Below, piece by piece: positions 23,213 through 35,656 of a stretch of 64,000 bases of DNA. Positions within the stretch are counted from its first letter, which is position 1; each line of letters starts with the position of its first letter. The notes under the pieces are model-generated. The model did no database searches and was not told where the DNA came from. It was given only the letters and a program-made list of their open reading frames with translations. Position numbers and translations under genes: made by a program. The DNA is from Sipunculus nudus (lineage: Eukaryota; Annelida; Sipuncula; Golfingiida; Sipunculidae): positions 23,555,979 to 23,619,978 of the forward strand of contig CM049321.1 in the NCBI GenBank assembly GCA_026874595.1, in the 5' to 3' direction.

Positions 23213-23650
23213 GTGTTTGGGGCTTTCGAGTTTGTGTCAATTAACAGTGTCTGGCTGACCTGCTTTCGTGTTGAAATTGAACATAGCCAATATCACTTTG
23301 CTAATTTGTTTGCCTAACTGATCATAGCCCATTTAGCATTGAAAACGTGTGTATTTGGGCAGGTTCTGTTAACTTCAAATTGAACTAGAATACTTGCATT
23401 TCAAGCAATGCCAGGTAAAAACGTAATTGATTTTATAAATATTATTTTCATACTTTTTTAAAACGATAGACATAAATATGGAATAAATAGCAGTATAAAA
23501 AATATGAATACAAAAAGAAGCCAAAAATGTAAAAATACAGATATAAAACACTAACTAAATCACGTATGGGTGTTATGCCTAAACGTAATGTTCCTTACAC
23601 TCATTTCACCTTTTCTGACATGAAGTACCACTGAATATCAGAAGTCGCCA

Positions 23651-23730
23651 GAATCGGGAATGAAACCTATAGGCCTACCATCTCTAGACCAGGAGCCAGC
23701 CCTACAGTCGCTACTATTACTGAGCTGTGA
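23651..23730 (-). mobile_element. tRNA-derived SINE-like promoter
   Basis: On the minus strand an A-box-like CAGCTCAGTAATAGTAG (23713-23729) is followed by a B-box-like GGTTTCATTCCCG (about 23653-23665). The body of the SINE, if present, is not delimited. A poly-G run (23748-23765) lies just upstream. Confidence 0.35.
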
Positions 23731-23899
23731 AGACGAGATACCAATGTGGGGGGGGGGGGGGGGGGATTTTGTTCCTTTATAGCTTCGAGTGAAGCGCCAT
23801 CTTTCGCATAAATGGAGAACCGTTATGCATTTTGTATTTGAACAGCAGTAGCGCAAGGTGGAGGCTTCCAGGAACCCAGGTTCCCCGGACCACTCCTCC

Positions 23900-25347
23900 T
23901 CTATTAATAAACTCCAGGTATGAGCAAAATAAAATACGGAAATTTCTCAATAAAATATGATGTATTGGCCTTTGTAAGGAAACAACATTTTATGCGACAC
24001 CCATTTTGACTTCGCGGACATGAAAGCCTGATTCTGACCGAACAACTGCCAAATTCTGCTATGATAAGCCCATTTTATAAATTCCCAGTTTAAATGTCAA
24101 TAATCATTATTAAACGGGCCATTGGGACCAGAACATAAAGCATTATGGCCGCTATGTATCATTCTTACTGCTTCTGTCATCGCGGTTATGAGCAGTACGA
24201 ACCGTGTCTTTATAGACCAAAATACACAATAACTAAAGTAAAATGCAATTACATTTGTCAGTATGTTGCAGTTGTATGGAAAAGGGATACTTTTGCCATG
24301 GTGAAAAAAGGTTAAATGTCACCACATCCGTGAAACTGATAATAAAACTGCGTTTTCTGGAAAATACGATCGTATCGTGGTCAAACACCAATTATCTAGG
24401 CCTATATGTACGGGGAGGCGACGGAACAAGGTGCTAGACGTTTCGTCACTGCAGGCGGCTATCTCTTCCCCCCCCCCCCCCCACAACATACACACGCATA
24501 CACACTTTCTAGAACTATTTTATTGTGGCTCTGTAGTATACACATAGAGCCAAAGGCCACTGCAATTATCCAGGGGACTGAACGCATACACATGGTAGAC
24601 GCTACACTTGTTTTGGGTACATCTTTGGTGCCCGTCCTGGTGAGCCAGCATGATTGTTTCAGCTAGTGGTGATGTGAGTGTTCTAGTGACTGGACCAATA
24701 TAGCTACACATGCGATTGTTTCAACAGCAACAGTAGGTATATCAACAGTAGGTAACAGTACGTAAATTTCTCTACATTGTTTTTGAATCAGGACTAACAT
24801 GTGTTTTAAATGAAAGTAATATGTCAATAAACTGCAAAGTTATGGTATTTTTTTTAACTGAGAAATATGAGCAAAGTGGGACCCATCTTTCAAAGGCCAG
24901 CTGGGGTGCCCTGCAGCAGGCTGCCCACACCAATTAGTCAATTTAGTGGGCGTGTACCTACTAAGACACGACACACTGACCTAAAGTAAATGACCCATCA
25001 CTCATGATGCTCCGGTTTCTAAAGCAGATTTGACAAGGACCTGTCTTTATGTTTTGCAACAAATCCCTAAGTCTTATAGTTGCATTTTTATGTAGTTGAA
25101 AAACAAATGTGAAATTTCACTCTGATCAATTGATTTTGAGGAAAAATCATTCAGACAGCATATTTGAACATAACCAAGGCATATGATGCCTTTGAATATA
25201 TATGTATATATCTAAAAAAACTAGTCATCCCACGTCCTCACCGTGTAAAAATTAGAGTGAAATTCATTTACAGCTAGTAGTTTCAATAGCTAAACTTCTG
25301 TGGCTTATCAAATATCGCTCTTAATGTTATACTTATATATATAATAT

Positions 25348-25382
<35 letters not shown>

Positions 25383-25757
25383 ATGATATACTGGCATAAA
25401 ATCACGTATGTTTTCGTCTACCGTCGACGTGTTTTCATAAATAGTCTTTCCAACAATTTGCAATACCTAAAACAAAGTAAGCCTGGCATACTTAAATCGA
25501 TACACGCCTCCATGACTTCCAATGAATATGTCTTCTTTAAAAGATCAACGAAAGGACTATTACAGTTATAATGGATATTACCCCATGAAGGTACATTGGT
25601 CCTCTCGAGAACAGTGAAAATAAGCTATTCCTTATATTTTAATTAACAAAATTTAACAAGCCTTCTATGGCTTCTGCAATTTCCACACAATTGTAATTAG
25701 ATATGATTTGTAAATTCTGATCACATATTGGAACTAGTATCACATGACTTAATTCCC
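23900..25757. other. No recognisable gene
   Basis: AT-rich with a C-run at about 24470-24482 and a (TA)n run at 25340-25382. Short ORFs have no recognisable domains. Confidence 0.35.
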
Positions 25758-25762
25758 TTTAA

Positions 25763-26160
25763 AGGTGCGCATTCACCTACCTTTTGAAAAAGAATTTATG
25801 TGATTTCTGGCTCCCTCTGTGTATATATTAATGATCTAAGGGAAAGTTTGGTTGTGAAAAATTATCAATAAGGCCTTCGTGAAGGATTGTGAACTTGGGT
25901 GGTAGGTTGCATATATACGAAGGTAGACAGGTCACTTGTTGCAAAAAGCCATTTGCAAAGCTCTGACTTATATGACTTGCTGCCAGATGCCAAAGTTGAG
26001 TTTGTTTTATTTTGGCTGGCCCCCACATATTATAAACACGTTGATATAAACAAAACATGCAGCCCGTGTGCGCTGATATCCACATTTTCCGGCCTATTTT
26101 TATAAAAGATCCAAGGGAATATCTTTAGTGTATAAAGGTCAGATAGGTGATTGGACCCCT
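25763..26160. mobile_element. TTAA-flanked MITE (piggyBac-like), copy B
   Basis: TTAA at 25759-25762 and 26161-26164 flank ends AGGTGCGCATTCACCTACC and, reversed, AGGGGTCCAATCACCTATC. It is similar to copies A and C throughout. Confidence 0.8.
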
Positions 26161-26310
26161 TTAACAATCCTTTCATGTCTGCTGTAATTTCCACAATATT
26201 GTTTTTAGATATGATTTGTAAATTCTGATAACATATGTTGGAACTCAGTTCACATGGCTTATAGTTACCTTTGATATATTTAATATATTAATAAGTGGCC
26301 GATGATACCC

Positions 26311-26900
26311 TGTTTTATTATCCCCTCGCAACGCTTTGCAAAGTGGTGTAGTAACGCCTCCGTTCGTGTGTTGGTCTGTGTTTCCGTCCGTCCGGAATTG
26401 GCTTGTATATCAATTTCAAGCCAAACTGTTAGACTAAAACCTTTCATCTTGCAAATGTGGCTCACCCACCTATGGATGAAGAACCCTATCGATTTTGAGG
26501 TCACAGGGTCAAACGTCACGGCCACAGGGCCCACTTCTGGAAAAAGCTTTTAAAGCCAAACCGTTTGACCAAAACCTTTCATCTTGCACATATGGCTCAT
26601 ACACCTATGGATAAATAACCCTATCAATTTTCAGGTCAGGGAGTTTAAGGTCACGGCCATAGGGCCCACTTTTTTAAAAAGCTTGTGGACCCATTTAAAG
26701 CCAAACTGTTTGACCAAAACCTTTCATCTTGGTCATATGGCTCACCCACCCATGGATGAAGACCTTATTTAGTTTGAGGTCACAGGAGCAAAGGTCAAGG
26801 CCAGAGTGCTGCCCTCCACATTTTCACACTGTATAATGTACCCATTCTAATCATGCCCCGTGCGAGGGGATGCTCTGCTTTGCGTTGCCCTTGTTAACAA
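26311..26900. mobile_element. Helentron/pearl-like non-autonomous element with about 140-bp core repeats
   Basis: The left part TCCCCTCGCAACGCTTTGC and the right hairpin CCCCGTGCGAGGGG with GCGTTGCCCTTGTTAAC frame a core of about three direct repeats beginning AAGCCAAAC at 26418, 26553 and 26698 (periods 135 and 145). Each repeat carries AAACCTTTCATCTTG, TATGGCTCA and GAGGTCACAGG segments. Core tandem repeats with subterminal hairpins are typical of bivalve pearl/CvA-type elements (established knowledge). ORFs here are not genes. Confidence 0.6.
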
Positions 26901-26904
26901 TTGT

Positions 26905-28010
26905 TTTGCCACTGTCACATCCATAATGGTCACTAACAGAGCAGGTGTTAATCTAAAGCATACTTGCACACCTGGACAACCCTATAAGAAAGCAATATAG
27001 GCCATTTCAAAGCATCATTTCGGAGTCTGCTGTTTAACAGCCAGGCTTATGGATATAAATTGGCAGTGTCCCAGGTTGTTCATTACAGCCATCACACTTT
27101 TCCCCCAGGTTTATCCCACCATTTCGGGAAAATAATTTTTGTTTTCAACAGGAAAATCGACAATCTTGTGAAGAATAGATGGCACTTATTGAGAAAATGA
27201 TTATTTTCTTGGCTTATGCAAGTATTTGTAATGGATTGTCCATGTTGTGGCTTCCTATACTGTTGATATTTTAGTATCAACTGAATGTATTTTAGAATAA
27301 ACTAGAAATCTGCAATCTAAGGAATTCAAGCCTCCACCATGTTTGGGTCCCTATTGTATGATGCTGCTAAAACCATGTTTGCATTCACTTATTCAGGTTT
27401 AGTCTAGCATAAGTGACCTTGTATTTGTGGATATTCCATGATGATGTTGCTAAATTGGGACCATGTGCTGGATTCATACCAAAATGTAATTATTCTTTAT
27501 CGGCCCGTTTTCCCAAAATGGCATGAACATTTCTTGAGATACCATTCATGACTGCATGAGGTATGCCGTGACCAAATACACACATAGACACACACGAAGG
27601 GAGATAAAGATATACCCTCTGCCGGTAAAGCATTATATGAAAGCATATGGGTAGGAATAAAATTCCATGAAGAACATCTTTCAGATTAAATGTTATTACC
27701 AATACGATACAAATAACGCTAGCTTTAAATCCTTTGCTTAGTTCTTACCACACTAGATGTTCCCAGTGATTACCATTACCAACTTGCCTGCGAGCCCTCG
27801 GGTCCATTTACATACTCCTTACAAGTTCATCTAGACATATGTAAATCATTGGTTTACACAGTGTCACAGAGGCAGTCCATACAACTTTTGTTGTGAGGTT
27901 TACCCGGTCACACCATACAGTCAATAGTCAATCAAAAATTGCAAGTTATTCCATACATTCATCATATTTTCCCCCAGAAGAAAAATAATTTGTCATTCTG
28001 TTATTTCTGT
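26905..28010. other. No recognisable gene
   Basis: AT-rich sequence, probably the 5' intron or upstream region of the zinc-finger relic that follows. Confidence 0.3.
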
Positions 28011-28015
28011 TTTAG

Positions 28016-28665
28016 TTTTAGGGGATCTATTGGAGGAATGGAGACCAGCCCAGATGCGGAGGCATTTGTGAAAACCGAGAATGACAGAGAAGGTTCACAG
28101 ATCAATCTCAAACCTGATATTGAACCTAGCCACGAAGGGTCGAGGAATAATGATAGAGGAATGCTACTGTATGTCCATGGTAAGGTGGAGACACTGGGGA
28201 CGCTGCAGTGTCAGATGTTGTGAGCAATCCCATTATGGTAGTCAGGAGACATTAGTCATTCACAAGCAGATAGGAGACATTGGTCATCAGAGTTCTCCAC
28301 AATCATCACCAGAAAGTGTTACAGTCCCAGTGTCCACTGTCATTGACAACAGCCTTGGGGAAGACCCAGATTTCTGCTTAGTCAAGTCTGAAGATGCAAA
28401 TGCAGCCGTAAAGCAGGTTGGTTTTTCAGGCACAAGTGATTTTTCAGCAAGAAGTGCATCTCAGATAATATCAATCTATCCGAATAGTACGGTATCAAAC
28501 AGTGGTGAACAGATGCAAAATAGTGGACAAGATAGAACACTTGCATAAGAAAAGTGTACGAAATCATCACACCTTATAATATAAGTAAATGACAACCATT
28601 TCATATGTCAGCGCTGTGGTAGCTGTTTCCAATTGGGAATTGCTGATTATTGGGAATTGAATGTT
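28016..28665 (+). pseudogene. Decayed C2H2 zinc-finger gene, third family member
   Basis: A splice acceptor (TTATTTCTGTTTTAG, ending 28015, or the next AG at 28021) precedes ATG at 28038. The N-terminus reads METSPDAEAFVKTEN, with VKTE occupying the place of IKEE in the two intact genes. In frame it stops at 28223. The neighbouring frame runs on to 28548 with plausible linker protein containing VKSE. The switch falls inside a sequence that, with one base removed, reads as a finger start (CQMCEQS...TLVIHK). After the 28548 stop come a finger fragment (KCTKSSHL), another stop, then FICQRCGSCF at 28600-28629 without its His half. Several independent lesions argue for a pseudogene. A donor-like ATG/GTAAGG at about 28179 leaves open a shortened spliced product. 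Confidence 0.6.
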
Positions 28666-29664
28666 AAAAGTTTATTTTAGTTATGAGCTACATACCTCTC
28701 GGGGCCACAGGACATTGTTATTATAATGATATATGATGGTATGAGGTGCATTTATCTTATATTTCCTGCGAATTATTTGATAAGAACTGGGCTCCTCCTT
28801 TGTTTGAATATAGAAGTATATCGTTCTTAAGAAGTGTAATTCGCCAAGGAATCTTGTTGAAGTCTCAATTAGGCAAATCTGTACTCTTTGTTTCTGTTTT
28901 AAACACCAGTTACTAATATTCGTCCAGCTGACCAAATATGTCCACTTGGTAATTCAGCATATTTGGTCGCCCCGTTATATCACTATATTATTTAATGAAT
29001 GGATGCATTTGCCATAGCCTCACTGAGGGGTATTTTTGAAAGATTCGAAAAAAAATCTACAAAAAACCATGCCAGAGGGATTCATAGTTTGGTTGGTGGA
29101 CCAATTATATAACATTTTAAAGAAAAAAACTACAACAAAATATAAAGAAAAACACTTCAAAATTTAAGGAGAAAATGCATGATTAAACAGAGTGAAAAGA
29201 ATTACATTCTTTAGAAAGGTAAAAAAAAACCGAAATGAGAGAAAATAATTACGCTGATTGCCTTCCATCTTCCACGTTGCCTAAGTTCATAGCAGGACTT
29301 GGCAACATCCGTGCACGATGTTGCATACCTACCATTTCATTCGTACGCTCACATATCACTATTTTATCCCCAGACAAAGTCGGAGATACTGTTGATTAGC
29401 ACCTTCCCGCCCCTGCTGATGAATCTTGTCTTTGCGATAACCCAAAAATATTTGCGGGATTTTTTGTTAACACCATAAAATTTGTTTTCTTTAAATTTGA
29501 CATCAAAGATATTTCCATCAATATCTCGGATTTGTTCAAAGACTCGTGACCTTGATCTTGGTCTTCAAGTCAAATCTGCGAATATATGGGAACCTTTTCA
29601 ATACTGCATCTCTTTCCTACAAATTTGACATAACAATATTTCAACGAAAATCTACGATTTTTTT

Positions 29665-29760
29665 AGCTCACCTGACTGAAAGTCATCTGAGCTATAGTGG
29701 TTAATCTTTGTCTGTCGTCCGTCCGTCTGTCTGTCTGTCCATCTGTCCGTTAACCAGGCA
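29665..29760 (+). repeat. Dispersed AGCTCA-hairpin repeat with GTCC/GTCT tract
   Basis: AGCTCA-cc-TGACT-gaa-AGTCA-tc-TGAGCT forms a two-part hairpin (29665-29693), followed by a (GTCC/GTCT)n stretch to about 29760. Related relics lie at 11495 and, on the minus strand, at 49133. Confidence 0.6.
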
Positions 29761-30120
29761 CAATTCGTAACCGCTTGACCTTTAACTTCTTACTTGACAT
29801 CCAGGGAAGTCCATTAGAAATCTTCTTGGAAACCTGAAATTAGGTCCTTTTTACCATATCCTTCGAGCTATGGGACTCAGAAGTTCCCCGAGAATAATTA
29901 CAATTATTACGGGGCGTGTTTGAGCATCCAAGAAATATTGTAACAAGTACATAGAAATTACCAGATTTTTCAGGAAAGGCTGGATGGATTGTTATTAAAT
30001 TTGGTGTGCTTTTGGGTTTTGATAAACTTGAGCTTATATGCATGAATGATGATTTCACCTACATTATCTTAATTAGTTGCCTTTGCAAGGACAAAGGACA
30101 AGGACTTTCGGCTGCGCGTC

Positions 30121-30136
30121 ATGACCCATGGGTCAT
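30121..30136. repeat. 16-bp perfect palindrome
   Basis: ATGACCCATGGGTCAT. It lies in a possible SINE fragment: GTGTTCAAATT (about 30137) resembles a B box. A related GCGTCATGACCCC...TTGGTCA occurs at about 31762. Confidence 0.5.
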
Positions 30137-30149
30137 GTGTTCAAATTAG

Positions 30150-30152
<3 letters not shown>

Positions 30153-30203
<51 letters not shown>
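30153..30203. repeat. (TA)n microsatellite
   Basis: Uninterrupted TA run. Confidence 0.95.
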
Positions 30204-30206
<3 letters not shown>

Positions 30207-32392
30207 CTTCTTGTAAAGCTATGACGATTTCACCATAAACTGGGATCATGTAACCCCTAACATATATACCATATGGGAAAAGACCAACTTTAAAAGACCG
30301 AACAATGCATATAATGAATCGATACATTTTTCAAAGGAAAAATTATAACAGAATATGCGATTAATTCAGATTTGGCTATCAGGCAAGCTATAACATTGTA
30401 ATGAGAAGTATAATTTAAGTATCCTGTTCAATGTGGGGAATTAGATGGCAAAGTTACATTTGTCATGCTATTAGTGAGAGTGTTATTTATTTCTCAAGAT
30501 AATTATTTTTACTCTAATATTAGAGAAAATTATCAAGAACCGAACGAATAGGTGAATAAGATATATCAGGCTATTGAACAATAGGATAATCTGCAGGTGT
30601 CAAATTATGCTAGATTTTCTGTGGACTGATCAGAGGCAATTTCAACCAAGGTACTGTAATGAGATGGTCATGCTATATTGGTGAAATGAACTTGTACATG
30701 ATTTTTAAATTAAAATTTTTGTATAGGGTCCTTTTTTTCGTAAGTCTGCTCATACATTCAACATGGTTTAAATTCCAAATGTTCTGTTTTACGACATAGG
30801 TTTTCTTTTAAATTGTGGAAATGCTTATGTAAAAAACATATATCACTTTGTCCCTTTGTAAAGTCGAATCCAATGGCCAAGTGCAGCAAAGCACGTTGCT
30901 TTCGTACAGTGAAAATATTGTAAATGATGGTGTAATTTGTTTTTATTTTGACCTAATGTCAACCTTGATTCATTAGTTAAATGGAAGAAGTTGAGCGAAC
31001 AGGAATTAAAAAAGTATACAGAAATGAGATTACATAGTCAGAATGTCTACAGTTATGTTCCACTTAAACCGCTTGACCGAGATATTTCTTACTATCTCCA
31101 GGTAGGGCCTTGGTAAATCTCTTTGCACAACAAAAATGATTCTCCGTGACATATACTGCGAGAAACGCACATTTTTGTGTATATTAGCAAATATAAAATT
31201 AGACTTGTGTTAGTGTTCTGGCCTGCAAAACTAAAATTTTGCACTCAACACTAAGAATGAAATTTCGTACATTTTCTGAACGTATAACATTGATTTCATG
31301 TACAAAAAAAGAGAAGAAAATCGGGCCAGCTAGTTCCTCAGGACACAATTTTAATATTTTCAGTGGTTGATGTATGAAATTCGTACTTTCGATAAATACC
31401 CCAGAAATAAATGCATGAATCTTTCAGAAATCCAGGGAGCTAATTGACCATGGACAGCCCTTTCTGCTGTGAAAGACTGCTGACACCCTCTACATTTTTC
31501 CTTATTTTATCCTGTTTTATCAGTCGTAGGAATTAGGGTGGACAATCCACAGTTGTAACTAAGCAAACAAATTCCTTAAATTTTATCCACACATTGACAG
31601 AACATCATTGATATATGTATATACGTATCTATCACCAAGGAAAATTTGAAGACAATTCATTGGATAAATTATTCACAACTGATACAAACACAACTGCAAA
31701 AAGTACTAAAATGACAGCTAGCCAAGTTGATAGAATTCCCCAATGTCAGAAAACAGCGGAGCGTCATGACCCCTTGGTCACTTGTTTAATAAATGTTATA
31801 AACCCAACCTAGTCCTGTGTTCAGGCTCACATGCAGTGAAGATATTATCAACATATCAATACACAGATGTGCACCCGGGTACATGTCCCTTGTATTGAAT
31901 GTGAATAATAGCAGGAAGCAGAATACTGTTTACAAAAAAAAAAAATGAAATTACATTAATCTTTGTGCACCTTGGGGCGAATGGGTCGTGCTGTAGAACA
32001 CATATGGACACTATTTATTACCCTGAGAGCCTGTTATACGTGTCATCTCCAGATATTGGGTCTATTAGAGTTGTTCTATTACTGTTACTATTACAGCAAT
32101 TAACCATCTAGTACCTTTACTATTATTTGGTCTTCTATTACTATTACTTACATTGATAGGAATACATAAGTTGGTTTCCTGAGGAATTTAGTGCTAGGAG
32201 GTGTTTGAAAGGATAATTTATTTATAATAATGAACATACGTTATCAATGGTCAGTTATAGATAAAACTGAAAAGAAACTTCAAGAAACAGCACAAGCATC
32301 TTTATTAGCACATTCATATGATGAATTTTTCATCTTTACAAAATGCTCATTACACCATGAGCTGTTCGAACGCTGTGTCAGACAGGCGACAT

Positions 32393-33907
32393 CTATCTTA
32401 ACTGCCTAAAGATCTTGCCGCCAAAACTAAAAAGTCTCTCTACCGGGGCTGAGGAAGCTGGTACTGCCAAGTACCTGCTTGCGAGCTTGACAAGATCGGG
32501 AAACGCTGATTCGTTTGTCTACCAGTATGCAAGAGGATTTTTCATCTTTCAAGACAGGGCTTTTGGAGATACTCCTGGACCTCTGATTGCACTGAAACAG
32601 CACATCAGACGACTTGAGCATTTAGTTATGCTACTTATTGTCCAATAAGTCCATCTTGCTCTCTTTGCTGGATGAATAGACAGAATCAGTTATGGTACCG
32701 GGCTGTATTCACTATAACAACGTGACTGGCTTTGGTAACTAGACACCATGAATCATTTCATGCTGTGCCCCCAGGCACCACTCACGAGCGTCAACAAGTA
32801 TACAATCAATCTTGAAAGCTAGCTGCTGTAACTGGGCTTTCATTGCTAGAATGCAAGGCACCACACGACTTGATGTAATGCAGTTTTGACCCTGCACAAG
32901 GTTGGTGGAGCTCTCAAATGAATCTGGATTCACAAAGGTCATCAAGGACGGTACGTTCATACGTTGACAGTTGAGGACAGTCAACATGCTGAAGATTGTC
33001 CTATGAAGCTTTTAACAGTGAACGCACCATACGCAGATGGCTATTCCAACGTGTAGGATTTGCAGTCTGAAGTCTTTCCTGTCCCACCATAATCCCTGTT
33101 GCATATGTTGATCGTCTCACATCGGAAACAATACTGGCAGTTTTAGCCAAAACCAAATTGATAGAACCTCCCTTGCTATGTCCATCCTTCACTACCAGTT
33201 GCAAGGTATGAGCAAAACATGGGTCATGCTGCATATCCTCTCTGATGTCTATTGGCTCAGGTATCTCATCATATGTATCCTTACACTCAGGCTCAGCAGT
33301 TGGTTAAGGATATATGTCCTCAAATCCTGGAAGTGGGAAGGCTTTGGTCATATTGCTGGCATTGTCTGATGCCGTGTTGGTTACCTTTCTTCTTGCAATA
33401 CCCAAAACACGCTTTGTTCTCCTCCACCTGGTGGGAAATATTCTTAGCTGTGTGACGGTAATTGAAACGGGAGCAGCACATTATGACAGAATGCATTGTC
33501 CAGTTCATTATACAGTGCCCAGTGATGCCTATGAACCCACACATCTGGTGGCTAGACAACAGGAAATATTAAAGGCTACAGCATTAGCCTGCTGTAGGTG
33601 GAGCTTGAGAGCAGAGTTCACATCCGAAATCTTGTTCCGCAGCAGAGTTGGTGTGAAGTGCTTCCTGCTTGTGACTGAGTAACTAGAGTCCAGGGCCCCC
33701 AGAAGTGCGCGGAAGTTTTCACACCTGCTGTAGTCAGAGGGAGGAGAACCCCAGCAATGAATATGATCAGTGTATCTGCAACCTTTAGCTGCCATGATTT
33801 ATGTGGCCCATACTACTTGGATGAAGTATCGAAGTCTTCCATGACTGATACGCAAAAGCTGCTGTAGGCTTCTGCTGTACTGAAAGGTACACATCACGGC
33901 GTTTCCT
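32393..33907 (-). pseudogene. Frameshifted hAT-family transposase
   Basis: Read on the minus strand from a splice-acceptor-like CTGTTTCAG (exon start 33907) to a TAG ending at 32393, this is the catalytic part of a hAT (ZBED-type) transposase. In order it shows ENFRALLGALDSSY (about 33710), GFIGITGHCI and SRFNYRHTAKNI (33540-33440), TASDNASNMTKAF...LPGFED (33380-33310), CFAHTLQLVVKDG and PTRWNS (33220-33030), LVQGQNCITSS (about 32900) and the C-terminal dimerisation segment RYLAVPASSAPVERLFSF (about 32460). These pieces alternate between all three minus frames, so there are at least four frameshifts plus internal stops. The N-terminal BED finger exon was not found, nor were element termini. 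It is dead as a protein source. Confidence 0.88.
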
Positions 33908-34319
33908 CTGAAACAGACAGAAAAGACACATCGGACACCAAGTTTGGCATAGAAATTTATATAAATTAAAAATATCTTGTCATTGTATTTTTTTTTTCAT
34001 ATCAGTTTTTAAAAATCAACAACGAAAAATACTTCTTGCTATAAGATATTTTTGTTTCTAGTAGCAAATTTTAAATTTTACAAAGCAATATATAGGATAA
34101 AGACAATATTTTCATTTTGTATAATCCCTATTTATCTGTGATATGCCTTTATCTACCATGGTTTTAAACTTTTCATTGCAGATTTTTTTTTCTGATTGGG
34201 AAGAATGGAAAGAAATAGATAATCACCTAGTAATTATGATATTTTGAGATATTTAATTATATAAGATTATTCGGAAAGAGCCAGGTATTATTTTGCTGCC
34301 ATCAAACTATAGTATTTGT

Positions 34320-34740
34320 CATTTTATGGCATTTTAAGGTAATCTTATTTATGACGGAGTAAAAGGTGTTGATTTGATTACACGGGCGTATTTTGTAAGC
34401 TCATAATCGGTTTTTATTTTTTTAATCTTTATTTCTCTCTTTACCCTTTCCAGTTGGCCGACCGCTAGTAATGTTTGTCAAGGTTGTTCAGTAATTTAAT
34501 ATTTTAAGTTCTTTGTTCCCCTTTTTTTTAAATATCAATTTAAATTTGTGTTAAGAGATTTCATTCTTAGTTTTTCCGCTCGACAGTTATGTCAATGTTA
34601 TAGATTTTAGAATCGCATGCAGCTTTTTATCTAGATTTTAAAAATCTCATTTTTTTATTTCGCTACTATTCTTCTTTCTTTTACAAATCGGCCTCAACCA
34701 GGAAGATGCAACATAACTTTGTAAGACGTCATGTCGCGCA
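34320..34740 (+). pseudogene. Fossil duplicate of the C-type lectin exon 41843-41972 and its upstream intron
   Basis: This stretch aligns with about 41513-41900. Shared landmarks are ATGGCATTTTAAG, CCAGTTGGC, TAATGTTTG, TCAAATATCAATTTA-like sequence and CGGCCTCAACCAG, with ACTTTGTAAGA inside the exon. The exon start equivalent is 34684. The acceptor has lost its G (TTTTAC in place of TTTTAG), and the reading frame QIGLNQEDAT hits a TAA before LCK. It is therefore a dead exon from an older duplication of the downstream lectin gene. Confidence 0.65.
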
Positions 34741-35656
34741 GTCCACCGTCATATGCTACTACCCGTGTAAACAAATATGCTATAAAACCCATAAAACACT
34801 CATTCCGGGGTTATTTATTTATGGATTTACATCAAAATTGAACTTTTAAACATTTTCACCAAGCGAACATCCATGATACCTTTCTTCGCTTATATTGCGG
34901 ACGCACACACCGGATCGAAAAAAAAGAAAAAAAGTCCTCGCTTCGCGCAGGATTAATAATGGAAAACAGGCAGCAGAATACGGCTTAAAATGGAATCCAT
35001 TTACATTTTAAGCTTTTTTGCATGTTTAATGTAATGAGATATGCGGTACTATAATATTGACACTATATACTCTTTGAAATAACTCGTTATTTCTGTCAAT
35101 TATATTAAATTTAATTCCATTCACACGGTTAAACGAAAGATACAAGTCACGAACCCACACGCTAATATTCTTGGACATTTGTTATCACGTCAGTTGTGTC
35201 GTGCTAAATAATCGCAATACTCGTGAACAAAGATATGCCTTTAATGGCATGAAATGCATATTTGAATAAGCAGCACCATAGGAACTTTGGTAAACTGCAG
35301 AACAGGTATTGTAAAACAGGTGTTCTAGTATGTCACAAATTGAATTGCCGGATAGGCAAACATATTCAGATTTGCAGCAGTATAGCGATCATGGTGGAAT
35401 ATCCTGTTGCAAATCGTCGCTCGCTTAACTCAAAGCTGGACAGGTAGTGAACATACATGTGGCAGATGTTTCTAACATATGTCCTGCATATGATGTCATT
35501 CTTATGCTTGGAACTACTGCAGGTAAAAATATTTTTCAAGGAAATATATGGCTTTATGTTGTTTTAAATGTGTATGTACCCATAAAATATTGATTAAACT
35601 GAAAAATGCCACTCTATTCATGTACATATACACTATTCATGTCCAATCTGTTTCAG

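Larger units (their letters stand above)
28666..32392. other. Mostly unassigned AT-rich sequence
   Basis: No coding evidence. It contains a dispersed-repeat hairpin at 29665-29693, a 16-bp palindrome at 30121-30136 and (TA)n at 30153-30203. ORFs at 28681-28935, 29840-30058, 31615-31812 show no domains. Confidence 0.35.

Noticed and set aside
35457-35522. Possible signal-peptide exon for the PAN-CTLD gene (ATG to CAG/GTAAAA)
   Set aside because: Hydrophobic and with a usable donor, but it ends in phase 0 whereas the PAN exon needs phase 1; joining gives an early stop.
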